Source of the DNA: Bacteriovoracaceae bacterium
GTDB lineage: Bacteria > Bdellovibrionota > Bacteriovoracia > Bacteriovoracales > Bacteriovoracaceae
Length of the DNA stretch: 14,839 bases
Reading direction: 5' to 3'
Assembly: GCA_023146355.1 (NCBI GenBank)
Contig: JAGLCH010000022.1
Location: 1 to 14,839, forward strand
In this document: positions 1 to 6,785 of the stretch, piece after piece
Layout: each line of letters starts with the position of its first letter
Position numbering within the stretch: position 1 is the first letter of the stretch
Made by a program: the position numbers and the translations under genes
Notes under the pieces: generated by a model
Databases searched by the model: none
Seen by the model: only the letters and a program-made list of their open reading frames with translations
What the model was told of the DNA's origin: nothing

Positions 1-619
1 CCAGTGAATATTTTTTCTTAATATACGAAATGATTGCTTCATCGAATTTGTCACCAGCAACACGTACTGACTTAGAATAAACGATACCACCAAGTGAGAT
101 TACAGCAACTTCTGTTGTTCCCCCTCCGATGTCTACAATCATGTTTCCTGAAGGCTCAGTAATTGGAAGGTCAGCTCCAATTGCAGCGGCCATTGGTTCC
201 TCGATGAGGTATACCTCACGTGCTCCTGCCTGCTCAGCAGATTCTTTAACAGCGCGTTTTTCGACCTGTGTGATACCAAAGGGAATACAAATAATGATTC
301 TAGGCTTAATCAGTTTGTTACCTGCAGCAGACTTTTTAATAAAGTACTTTAGCATTTCCTGAGTCACTTCGAAGTCAGCAATAACACCTTCACGCATTGG
401 GCGAATTGCCTTTATACTTCCTGGAGTTCTGCCAAGCATTTCTTTAGCTTCTTTGCCAACGGCAAGAACCTTGTTGACGCCCTTCACCCCTTGGTGAACT
501 GCAACTACGGATGGTTCGTTAACGATGATCCCCTTATCTTTAGCATATACAAGAGTATTAGCTGTTCCTAGGTCAATCGCTAAATCATTTGAAAACCAAT
601 CAAAAATTTTCTTTAACAT
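1..619 (-). CDS. mreB: Rod-shape-determining protein MreB (3' end outside window)
   Basis: MreB is the bacterial actin that polymerises under the inner membrane and guides lateral cell-wall synthesis. The first 206 codons are visible. Residues 1-10 (MLKKIFDWFS) resemble the amphipathic membrane-binding N-terminus of Gram-negative MreB. The actin-fold phosphate-1 loop IDLGTANT is at residues 15-22, EEPMAAAIGA at 140-149, and the phosphate-2 loop DIGGGTTE at 163-170. The start is ATG at 619-617, preceded by AAGGA at normal spacing. The gene lies 20 bases downstream of the AMP nucleosidase-like gene on the same strand with no terminator between them, so co-transcription is likely. The C-terminal part of the protein, and any mreC or mreD gene, would lie outside the window. 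The length of identical motifs makes the call firm; a cytosolic actin-like paralogue (Mbl type) cannot be fully excluded from half a protein. Confidence 0.96.
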   Translation of the reverse strand, partial: MLKKIFDWFSNDLAIDLGTANTLVYAKDKGIIVNEPSVVAVHQGVKGVNKVLAVGKEAKEMLGRTPGSIKAIRPMREGVIADFEVTQEMLKYFIKKSAAGNKLIKPRIIICIPFGITQVEKRAVKESAEQAGAREVYLIEEPMAAAIGADLPITEPSGNMIVDIGGGTTEVAVISLGGIVYSKSVRVAGDKFDEAIISYIKKKYSL

Positions 620-639
620 ATTAGTTCCTTTTTAAATTA

Positions 640-1698
640 TTACCACTGGTAGTGTCTCATCGTCTCACCCTTTTCTGCGATTTGTGCCATCGCTTTAATT
701 CCGAGTTCGATATGAATATCTGTATACTTTTTAAAAACTTGGCTTGCTGACTTCTTCGTTTTAATTCCGCCCTTCTTCATAGGACAATCGGATATTAAAA
801 TCAAGGCCCCAATATTCACCTTACTAACAAAGCAAGATGCAAAGAGCGCAGCAGTTTCCATCTCAACACAGAGGACTCTCTCCTCAATTAATTGAGACTT
901 AAAACGGTCATCAAATTCCCAAAACCTAAAGTCTGTCGTATGAATCGTTCCAGACTTATAATCATACCCCTCTTCAAGCAGAATTTGTGAAACAAATTTC
1001 TGAATTTGAAAAGTAGGTAGAGCGGGAACCTGGGGAGGTAGAAAGTGCTGACTTACCCCTTCTGCGCGGATGGAAGCAATTGGGAGAACAAAGTCCCCTA
1101 CTTTAAGCGAAGGATGCACTCCTCCGGCCATCCCCAAAAATAAAACTGCCTTTGGCTCAATAACAGCGAGCAACTCTCCAATGAGAGCTGCCATTGCTGA
1201 ACCAATGCCAAATTCGACAATTGTGACTTTGGATTTCTTAGAGGATGCCGCCTTGAAGGCAGACCCCTGAGTATATACTGAATCATCAAGTAGAGTGTTA
1301 AATCGCTCAACATAGTAATGAAAGTTTGTGATAATAATCTGCTGCTCAAACATATCAAGAGAATGACCGGTGTAACGCTCAAGCATATCCCTAGCGATCT
1401 TTTTCTTTGCAATATTGCCGTGAATACGGCGCGACTTGAGAAGCACCCGCCTTGGATCTAAATACGTGTCATTCAATTCATCCGCATTGTTCATTTCAAG
1501 CGCCTGATCTTCCATTGCTTCAGGTGACCTTGAATCAACTTTTCTACGAGAGGCAGATGCACTTTGAACTTCCTTGGATGCCACTGTTTTCTTCACCGTT
1601 TTTTTTGGTGTAGCTTTTTTAGTGACTTTCTTACTGGCCTTCTTGGCCACTTTTTTTACTGCCACATGATCTCCAAATCGATCACCTATTGAACGCAT
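640..1698 (-). CDS. amn: AMP nucleosidase-like protein with lysine-rich N-terminal tail
   Basis: The likely reaction is AMP + water to adenine + ribose 5-phosphate in the cytoplasm. The C-terminal two thirds match the phosphorylase-like domain of AMP nucleosidase: IVEFGIGSAMAALIGE at about 160-175, LFLGMAGG at 186-193, GDFVLP at 201-206, the TTDFRFWEF stretch at 254-262, the substrate-site VEMETAALFA at 278-287, and ISDCP at 302-306, whose Asp304 aligns with the catalytic Asp of the family. The protein is shorter than Escherichia coli Amn and lacks most of its regulatory N-domain. Residues 15-43 are instead an alternating Lys/Thr/Val tail resembling the C-terminal tail of histone H1. The outer start is ATG at 1698. 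GTG at 1665 (residue 12) has the better ribosome-binding site, GGAG with 5 bases spacing, and would give 341 residues; it may be the real start. Other purine nucleosidases of the PNP/UDP fold are the alternative, but the TTD..FWEF and HIELGIKA motifs favour Amn. Confidence 0.85.
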   Translation of the reverse strand: MRSIGDRFGDHVAVKKVAKKASKKVTKKATPKKTVKKTVASKEVQSASASRRKVDSRSPEAMEDQALEMNNADELNDTYLDPRRVLLKSRRIHGNIAKKKIARDMLERYTGHSLDMFEQQIIITNFHYYVERFNTLLDDSVYTQGSAFKAASSKKSKVTIVEFGIGSAMAALIGELLAVIEPKAVLFLGMAGGVHPSLKVGDFVLPIASIRAEGVSQHFLPPQVPALPTFQIQKFVSQILLEEGYDYKSGTIHTTDFRFWEFDDRFKSQLIEERVLCVEMETAALFASCFVSKVNIGALILISDCPMKKGGIKTKKSASQVFKKYTDIHIELGIKAMAQIAEKGETMRHYQW

Positions 1699-1735
1699 AA
1701 CGCCTAGGATCGATAAATAAAATAATTGTTATTAA

Positions 1736-1765
1736 AATTTAACACTTTGCCTATTTTATTGACAA
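1736..1765 (-). promoter_or_regulatory. Putative sigma-70 promoter of the amn-mreB unit
   Basis: On the minus strand TTGTCA (1765-1760) is followed after 18 bases by TAAATT (1741-1736). It would start a transcript about 30 bases before the outer ATG of the AMP nucleosidase-like gene. The same bases read TTGACA on the plus strand (1759-1764), but no matching -10 hexamer follows there. The call rests only on consensus match and position. Confidence 0.45.
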
Positions 1766-1841
1766 CAGTGAAGGGTAAATTTTTTTCTAAATCTTTACCT
1801 ATTGTATAGTATGTACAAATAGGGGTGAATGATCTTTCTTC

Positions 1842-1870
1842 TTGTCAAAAGCACCTCTTTTTCTTAGTAT
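1842..1870 (+). promoter_or_regulatory. Putative sigma-70 promoter of the 32-residue basic protein
   Basis: TTGTCA (1842-1847) and TAGTAT (1865-1870) are separated by exactly 17 bases, each with one or two departures from consensus. The site lies about 50 bases before the small gene at 1927, whose own Shine-Dalgarno GAGG (1916-1919) is 7 bases from its ATG. Promoter, gene and terminator together form a compact monocistronic unit. Confidence 0.6.
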
Positions 1871-1926
1871 AGGCGCTAGTTGGAGTTATAATTATTACTG
1901 TTACATACAAAAGTTGAGGTATCACC

Positions 1927-2025
1927 ATGGGAATGGGACGTAAGAAATCTGTTTTAAAGATGAAAAGAAGAAAGAGCCAAATTAAACTTAAAGCAAGAAT
2001 TCAGAGAAGAATAAAGAAGGTTTAA
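1927..2025 (+). CDS. 32-residue very basic protein, possibly ribosome-associated
   Basis: The protein begins MGMGRKKSVLKMKRRKS and ends ARIQRRIKKV; 15 of its 32 residues are Lys or Arg and there are none acidic. Expression is supported by a well-spaced promoter upstream, a GAGG ribosome-binding site 7 bases before the ATG, and a strong terminator 25 bases after the stop. I do not recognise a named family with certainty. The size, the charge, the SVLK opening and the R-[IV]-QRR ending resemble the tiny bS22/mS38 (AURKAIP1/COX24-like) ribosomal proteins, and a role bound to rRNA is a reasonable inference. A nucleoid-binding peptide is the main alternative. It is too short for standard open reading frame cut-offs and could easily be missed. 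It is transcribed away from the amn gene and towards the LpoA-like gene. Confidence 0.75.
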   Translation: MGMGRKKSVLKMKRRKSQIKLKARIQRRIKKV

Positions 2026-2049
2026 TTCTTTTTTCAACATTGAATCAAT

Positions 2050-2074
2050 AAAATCCCGCACTTAGCGGGATTTT
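2050..2074. terminator. Bidirectional Rho-independent terminator
   Basis: A perfect 10-bp stem (AAAATCCCGC at 2050-2059 with its complement at 2065-2074) encloses a 5-base loop, with T-rich bases on the plus side and A-rich bases on the left that read as a U-tract on the minus side. It lies between the stop of the small basic-protein gene (2025) and the stop of the convergent lipoprotein gene (2076), so it can end both transcripts. Confidence 0.92.
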
Positions 2075-2075
2075 G

Positions 2076-4067
2076 TTATTCTTGAGCTTCAGTTTTGACT
2101 GGCTCGGCCCCCAATAATTCCCCCTGGCCATCAAATACCTTTTCAAACTTTCGACGCCGAAGACGAATCGGAGTCATATCTTTCATCCAAATCCCATCTT
2201 GCTGATTCCACCTACCTGTAAGTGCCTGAAAATGCTCTTGCCCTCGAATATATATATCCAATTCATCTCTTGAGGTGAAGTTTTTATCACCTAAAATAGA
2301 CTGAATAATTGAAAACGAGTCATATGACCGAACTTCAATGAGACGCGGATTTCGGCCATATCTAGACTTAAATTTCTTTGCAAATATCTTTTCATTACTT
2401 GAGACCTCGTCTCCAACAAAATAGAGGCGCCCCAACTGGTTACTTTCGGCCAAAAGCTTCTTACTTCTCCAACTTGGCCCACCAACAATATTGATTGGGT
2501 AGGCATCATAGTACTTAAATGTGGGTAGCAATTGGAGGGCATCATTTGGATAGGCCGGTACAAATACCCAGTCAAAGTCTAGCTGAGGCGTGAGATTATT
2601 TACTCGGCGGACTCTGCTACGCTCTAAAGAGTGAACATTTTTTTGAATATCTAATTCCTCCTGTCGCTCTCGAGTGAAGTGTAGGCCTAGTAGGTTTTTG
2701 ATCTCTTTTCCATACTGAGTTTGCTTAGGATCATAGTTAATAACCCCATTGACCTCAACGCCATGAAGATTTGCCTTTCGCCAAAACTCGCTAACATATG
2801 ACTCCCCGAGATTTCCCTTTGGGTAAACAATGGCAGCTTTCTTTCCAAGGAAGTTGAGCATCTTATCTGAAAAAATTGAGTTAATTTGTGACTCAACTGA
2901 TCCGGGGATCTCAATTAGAAGGTGATCCTTCTCCTCTCTTGGCAAGTGAACTTCAGAAAGGGAAATAAACATCGTCCCGTGCTTCTTGGCCTCCAAGTAC
3001 TCTTTGATGGCCTCATCAGGAAAAAGTCCCCCAATGATGGCAGATACATGGTGCTGTTCAATTAGTTTTTTTACTTTGAGTGCACCAACAGAACCACTTC
3101 CCATGGAGTCCTCAACTAAGAGCTGGTAGGTTTTCCCACCGGCAGCAATTATTTCCTTTACGGCACTATCAATGCCCGTAAGAGCACGTCTACCATATGT
3201 CGCTCTTCTTTTTTGGAGAGGGATCACGATGCCAATAGAATTGGTATCAATCATTGAGTAATTGCCCATCTTAGAGGAGAAATTATCGGCAAGTGCAACA
3301 ATCTCTGGGTAGCTCTCAGATCTATCGCTGACCCATTTCAAATAGTCCTTGGCGTCATTTTTTTTACCGCTGTAATAGAGTTTCTCAACTTCGAGATAGG
3401 CCAGGTAACTGACGCATAGAATTGATTCATCAAAGTGTTCAAGTAATCTTAAGCGACTTCTCTGATCAAGTTTAAAGTAGCTTCCCATAAGATAGTTAAA
3501 ATATTGCTCACCCTTTAATTTTTGAAGTGTTTTTACTGGAGTTAAATAGCCAATTAGAGAGCGTACTTCATCTTTATCACGCCCAAGTTCTTTAGCAACT
3601 TTGTACCAAAGCAGATAAAACTTCTGACTATCCCCCTCAACCATCTTGCCATTATCAATCAACATCAGAGTAGAGAAGGTCTTATCCATATTCCCTAACT
3701 TGTAATAAGAACTTGCAAGGTTGAGTTGAATTCTAGCTGTCAGCTCTTTGTCTAAGACGGACCGGCCCAATGCTGTATCAAAATGAACAATTGCTTTTTC
3801 GAATTGAGATTTTGAAAAATAGATAGCTCCGATGAAGTTGCGTCTCATCGCTTGCTCACTTGGCATCAAGCCGTCTTCATTCATTGCGAGAAGTTCTCTT
3901 AATGCCTCTACATCGCGCCCTTGGCGATATTTTTCCTTGATCGCTCCAACATTCATTAAAAATCTTTCGGTATAAAGATCTTCCTTCGTGGGGCCACTTA
4001 GCATTTGTATCCCACCACAGCCGGCAATGAGCACAGAAAGGATGGCGTAGACGATTACTCTTCTCAT
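2076..4067 (-). CDS. LpoA-like lipoprotein: TPR-like region plus periplasmic-binding fold
   Basis: This is a 663-residue predicted lipoprotein of the periplasmic face. Residues 1-17 form a type II signal peptide with lipobox LIAGC (13-17), the lipid-carrying residue being Cys17. Residues about 70-260 are helical with TPR-like pairs (for example AIYFSKSQFEKAIVHFDTAL at 81-100 and NLASSYYKLGNMDKTF at 116-131). From about 277 (SIGIVIPLQ) to 600 the chain follows a type I periplasmic-binding fold (GRRALTGIDSAV, SAIIGGLFPDEA, KKAAIVYPKGNLGESY, YPINIVGGP). TPR plus this fold is the layout of LpoA, the outer-membrane activator of penicillin-binding protein 1A, and that is the preferred role. A branched-chain amino-acid-type binding protein is the alternative, but no transporter genes are adjacent. 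I chose ATG at 4067, not the GTG at 4091, because the signal peptide then starts correctly and the promoter leaves room for a leader. Confidence 0.8.
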   Translation of the reverse strand: MRRVIVYAILSVLIAGCGGIQMLSGPTKEDLYTERFLMNVGAIKEKYRQGRDVEALRELLAMNEDGLMPSEQAMRRNFIGAIYFSKSQFEKAIVHFDTALGRSVLDKELTARIQLNLASSYYKLGNMDKTFSTLMLIDNGKMVEGDSQKFYLLWYKVAKELGRDKDEVRSLIGYLTPVKTLQKLKGEQYFNYLMGSYFKLDQRSRLRLLEHFDESILCVSYLAYLEVEKLYYSGKKNDAKDYLKWVSDRSESYPEIVALADNFSSKMGNYSMIDTNSIGIVIPLQKRRATYGRRALTGIDSAVKEIIAAGGKTYQLLVEDSMGSGSVGALKVKKLIEQHHVSAIIGGLFPDEAIKEYLEAKKHGTMFISLSEVHLPREEKDHLLIEIPGSVESQINSIFSDKMLNFLGKKAAIVYPKGNLGESYVSEFWRKANLHGVEVNGVINYDPKQTQYGKEIKNLLGLHFTRERQEELDIQKNVHSLERSRVRRVNNLTPQLDFDWVFVPAYPNDALQLLPTFKYYDAYPINIVGGPSWRSKKLLAESNQLGRLYFVGDEVSSNEKIFAKKFKSRYGRNPRLIEVRSYDSFSIIQSILGDKNFTSRDELDIYIRGQEHFQALTGRWNQQDGIWMKDMTPIRLRRRKFEKVFDGQGELLGAEPVKTEAQE

Positions 4068-4103
4068 AATAAATCCAATGGGTTGTTGCACAAAACTATC
4101 AAT

Positions 4104-4132
4104 ATTTTAGACTAAAACCCCTAAGGTTCCAA
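4104..4132 (-). promoter_or_regulatory. Putative sigma-70 promoter of the LpoA-like gene
   Basis: On the minus strand TTGGAA (4132-4127) and TAAAAT (4109-4104) are 17 bases apart. Transcription would start near 4097, about 30 bases before the ATG at 4067. That position also argues against the GTG at 4091 as start, which would leave almost no leader. Confidence 0.6.
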
Positions 4133-4218
4133 CACACTTGTGGTTATATCGCGAGTTATTCTGCTATAGAGATTGAGTAAATGTGCTCCTACCCGCAATA
4201 GTCAGTCACTTTATGAGT

Positions 4219-4224
4219 TATAAT
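4219..4224 (+). promoter_or_regulatory. Perfect -10 hexamer upstream of the symporter gene
   Basis: TATAAT lies about 100 bases before the symporter start. No good -35 hexamer stands 15-19 bases upstream (the bases there read about CAATAG), so it is either a weak or activator-dependent promoter or a chance match. The rest of the 4133-4327 gap shows a short direct repeat, CCGAC-TATA-CCGAC, downstream of this hexamer, and no gene. Confidence 0.3.
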
Positions 4225-4327
4225 TAAAAGGCCGACTATACCGACAGGTCAAAAGGTACCCAGATCACTTTTATTTTAGGCCATCTTAAATCCTAAATAT
4301 GGGAAGAAACTTGCCGATAAAGTTTCT

Positions 4328-5539
4328 ATGAAAAAAGCAAAGAAATTATTAAGTCATCTCAGTATTCAAATATTCATCGGTGCAATCTTAGGAGTAATAC
4401 TAGGATTCATCCTTAAAGAAGATGTGTTGGTGCTAAAACCAATTGGTGATATTTTCATCAAACTTCTAATTATGCTGATCGTTCCATTAATCTCATGTTC
4501 TATTATTGTTGGGTCAACCTCACTGGGAGCAACACGATCTGCCGGAAAGATTGGTATGACGACTATTTTTTTCTACCTATTCACAACATTTGTTGCATCA
4601 CTAATTGGTGTACTTTTTGCTGAGATCTTTCAACCCGGGATAGGCCTTGATATTGCCAAGGTCCGTCAGATTTTTCCTCAAGAAACACAGAGCGTTCAGG
4701 CCAATATGAGCTTTTGGACCTTCATTTCTAATATGATCCCATCAAATCCTGTCAAGGCGATGATGGAAGGTAAAGTTATTCAGATTATCTTCTTCTGCAT
4801 GTTCATGGGCTTTGGTATTTCAACTTTACCAACAGAGAAAAAGGATAAAATCATTGGCATCTTCGACGGCCTGAACAACGCTTTTATCTGGATGATTAAA
4901 AAAATAATGCATATTGCACCTCTAGGGGTATTTGCTCTTATGGCATATACCACTGGAACTCTCGGAGTAGAAATTCTCCTGATGGCAGGAAAGCTCTTCC
5001 TTGTATATATGCTTGCTTGTTTTGTTCATATTGGTGTTGTGTACTTTGGCGCACTTCGACTACTTACCAAAGTATCCATCGTGCAATTTGCCAAAGAACT
5101 CTGGAAAGCTCAGCTAGTTGCATTTACCACTAGCTCCTCACTTGCAACTCTGCCCACCACTTTTTCCGTTTGTGATAAATTGGATGTGAGAAAGAAGACT
5201 TCCTCTTTTGTTCTTCCACTTGGTGCAACGCTAAATATGGATGGGTCCGCAATCTACTTCACGATCTGCGCAGTATTCTGTGCACAGCTATTTGGAATGG
5301 AGCTAAGCTTCTCTCAATATTTTGGAATGATAATGATGGCGACACTGGGCTCCATCGGGCAAACCGGTATTCCAGGACCTGGAATTTTCATCGTCGCAAT
5401 TTTAGGTCAGGCCGGAATTCCTCTTGCCGCTGTTCCACTTCTCTACGCAACAGACAGGCCATTTGATATGTTTAGGACGGTGGTAAATGTAAGTGGTGAT
5501 GCAACCTGTGCCACCCTTGTTGATCGCACGACCGACTAA
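4328..5539 (+). CDS. Dicarboxylate/amino acid:cation symporter (glutamate/aspartate type)
   Basis: This is a 403-residue inner-membrane carrier of the DAACS (Glt/EAAT) family that takes up an acidic amino acid or C4-dicarboxylate with sodium or protons. Visible hallmarks are the re-entrant hairpin 1 serine motif TTSSSLATLPTT (267-278), NMDGSA in TM7 (303-308), the hairpin 2 tip GIPGPG (347-352), and in TM8 the ladder Asp376, Asp380, Arg383, Asn387, Asp391. These match Asp390, Asp394, Arg397, Asn401 and Asp405 of Pyrococcus GltPh by spacing. Arg383 corresponds to the residue that binds the substrate side-chain carboxylate, so an acidic substrate is favoured over a neutral one. Many hydrophobic segments start at about residue 13. 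The ATG has no clear Shine-Dalgarno sequence. The gene stands alone between a divergent and a convergent neighbour. Glutamate, aspartate and succinate/fumarate cannot be told apart here. Confidence 0.92.
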   Translation: MKKAKKLLSHLSIQIFIGAILGVILGFILKEDVLVLKPIGDIFIKLLIMLIVPLISCSIIVGSTSLGATRSAGKIGMTTIFFYLFTTFVASLIGVLFAEIFQPGIGLDIAKVRQIFPQETQSVQANMSFWTFISNMIPSNPVKAMMEGKVIQIIFFCMFMGFGISTLPTEKKDKIIGIFDGLNNAFIWMIKKIMHIAPLGVFALMAYTTGTLGVEILLMAGKLFLVYMLACFVHIGVVYFGALRLLTKVSIVQFAKELWKAQLVAFTTSSSLATLPTTFSVCDKLDVRKKTSSFVLPLGATLNMDGSAIYFTICAVFCAQLFGMELSFSQYFGMIMMATLGSIGQTGIPGPGIFIVAILGQAGIPLAAVPLLYATDRPFDMFRTVVNVSGDATCATLVDRTTD

Positions 5540-5555
5540 ATTCTATTAGAATAAT

Positions 5556-5588
5556 AAAAAAAAACCGCACATTAGTGCGGTTTTTTTT
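5556..5588. terminator. Bidirectional Rho-independent terminator
   Basis: The stem CCGCAC (5565-5570) with GTGCGG (5575-5580) and loop ATTA is flanked by A9 on the left and T8 on the right, so the A/T tracts extend the stem and give a U-run in either direction. It ends the symporter transcript on one side and the grpE-dnaK-dnaJ transcript on the other; its right edge overlaps the dnaJ stop codon. Confidence 0.93.
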
Positions 5589-6717
5589 ATTGAAATAAGT
5601 CTTTAAACTTATCGAAAAACTTTTTGCCCATCGGGTGGCATCCAGACTCACCGTCGTACTTTTCAAGTTCGACCAATAATTCTCGCTGCTCCTTACAAAG
5701 CTTCGTTGGCGTTTCAACGTGAATATTTAGGATTTGATCACCTTGTCCGTATCCGCCAAGCTGCTGAATTCCTTTGCCACGGAGACGCATTTTTTTACCC
5801 GCTTGAGTTCCCTGAGGAAGTGTTACTGTTACTTTACCTGAAACTGTTGGCACTTCAATCTCTGCTCCAAGGGCCGCTTGAGAGAAGCTAACTGGTATTG
5901 TGCAGTAGATATCATAACCTTCTCGCTCAAAGTAATCATGATCTTGAACATCGGCAACAATATAGAGATCACCACTTGGTCCACCAAAAGTACCAGAGTC
6001 ACCCTCTCCTGAAAGTTTAAGACGTTGTCCTCTATCTATCCCCGCAGGAATTTTTACTTCAAGCTCGACTTTCTTTTTCTTAAGGCCCTTACCGTTACAC
6101 TTTCGGCACGGATTTGAAACGATTTGCCCCGATCCCTGACAGCGCGGACATGTCGAAGCCATGGTAAAGAATCCTTGCTGCCGCCTAATTTGACCAGATC
6201 CACCACAGGTATCACAAGTAGATGGTTTTGATCCATCTTCAGCTCCGCTACCATGGCAACCATCACAAAGGATATTACGAGTAATTTCAATATTCTTTTC
6301 AGCTCCAAATACCGCCTCTTCAAAAGAAACTCTCATTGTCATCTGAAGATCATCACCTGCTTGAGCTCGGCTACGAGTACGTGATCGACTACGCCCGCCC
6401 ATGCCTCCAAAAATGTCACCAAAGATATCACCAAGATCTCCAAAATCGCCGCCGCCAAATCCGCCACCGCCGAATCCACCTTGCTGTCCATCTACACCTG
6501 CATGACCAAACTGGTCATAGCGACGCTTCTTGTCGTCATCAAGTAATACTTCAGCGGCCTCAGAGGCCTGCTTGAATTTTGACTCTGCTTCAGGATTGTC
6601 AGGGTTTCTATCAGGATGAAACTTCATGGCCTGTTTACGATAAGCTTTTTTTATCGTTGCCTTATCGGCCTCACGCGCAACCCCTAGGGTGTCGTAGTAA
6701 TCATTTTTTTCGCTCAT
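5587..6717 (-). CDS. dnaJ: Chaperone protein DnaJ (type I, Hsp40)
   Basis: This co-chaperone delivers unfolded clients to DnaK and stimulates its ATPase in the cytoplasm. All three parts of a type I DnaJ are present in 376 residues. The J domain (about 6-70) has the essential HPD at 34-36. A Gly/Phe-rich linker lies at about 76-107. Four CxxCxGxG zinc motifs stand at 151, 168, 190 and 204 with all eight cysteines intact. The C-terminal substrate-binding domains run from about 215 to 345. An unusual Arg/Ser stretch (SRSRTRSRA, 110-118) sits between the Gly/Phe linker and the first beta domain. The ATG start at 6717 follows a GAGA-type ribosome-binding site. It is the last gene of grpE-dnaK-dnaJ, and its stop lies inside the shared terminator. 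Confidence 0.97.
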   Translation of the reverse strand: MSEKNDYYDTLGVAREADKATIKKAYRKQAMKFHPDRNPDNPEAESKFKQASEAAEVLLDDDKKRRYDQFGHAGVDGQQGGFGGGGFGGGDFGDLGDIFGDIFGGMGGRSRSRTRSRAQAGDDLQMTMRVSFEEAVFGAEKNIEITRNILCDGCHGSGAEDGSKPSTCDTCGGSGQIRRQQGFFTMASTCPRCQGSGQIVSNPCRKCNGKGLKKKKVELEVKIPAGIDRGQRLKLSGEGDSGTFGGPSGDLYIVADVQDHDYFEREGYDIYCTIPVSFSQAALGAEIEVPTVSGKVTVTLPQGTQAGKKMRLRGKGIQQLGGYGQGDQILNIHVETPTKLCKEQRELLVELEKYDGESGCHPMGKKFFDKFKDLFQ

Positions 6718-6740
6718 AAACCGTCTCTTTAAAGGCAGAT

Positions 6741-6766
6741 AGGCCCGAATAATTAAATTCGGGCCT
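6741..6766 (-). promoter_or_regulatory. Intercistronic hairpin between dnaK and dnaJ
   Basis: A perfect 10-bp inverted repeat (AGGCCCGAAT at 6741-6750 with its complement at 6757-6766) encloses a 6-base loop. On the minus strand, in the direction of the operon, it is followed by ATCTGCC and not by a U-run, so it is not a canonical terminator. Likely roles are an RNA processing or stability element that makes dnaK and dnaJ levels differ, or partial attenuation. Confidence 0.7.
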
Positions 6767-6785
6767 AATATTCATCTATTTTTTT

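Noticed and set aside
1098..1412. A 104-residue minus-strand open frame inside the AMP nucleosidase-like gene
   Set aside because: It lies wholly inside the conserved amn frame, gives leucine-rich nonsense without family motifs and has no separate ribosome-binding site.
1759..1764. Plus-strand TTGACA as the -35 of a promoter for the small basic gene
   Set aside because: No acceptable -10 lies 16-18 bases downstream; the pair at 1842-1870 is better placed and spaced.
4133..4327. Riboswitch or small RNA upstream of the symporter
   Set aside because: Only a short CCGAC direct repeat and an isolated TATAAT were found; there is no convincing stem series, terminator or known aptamer pattern.
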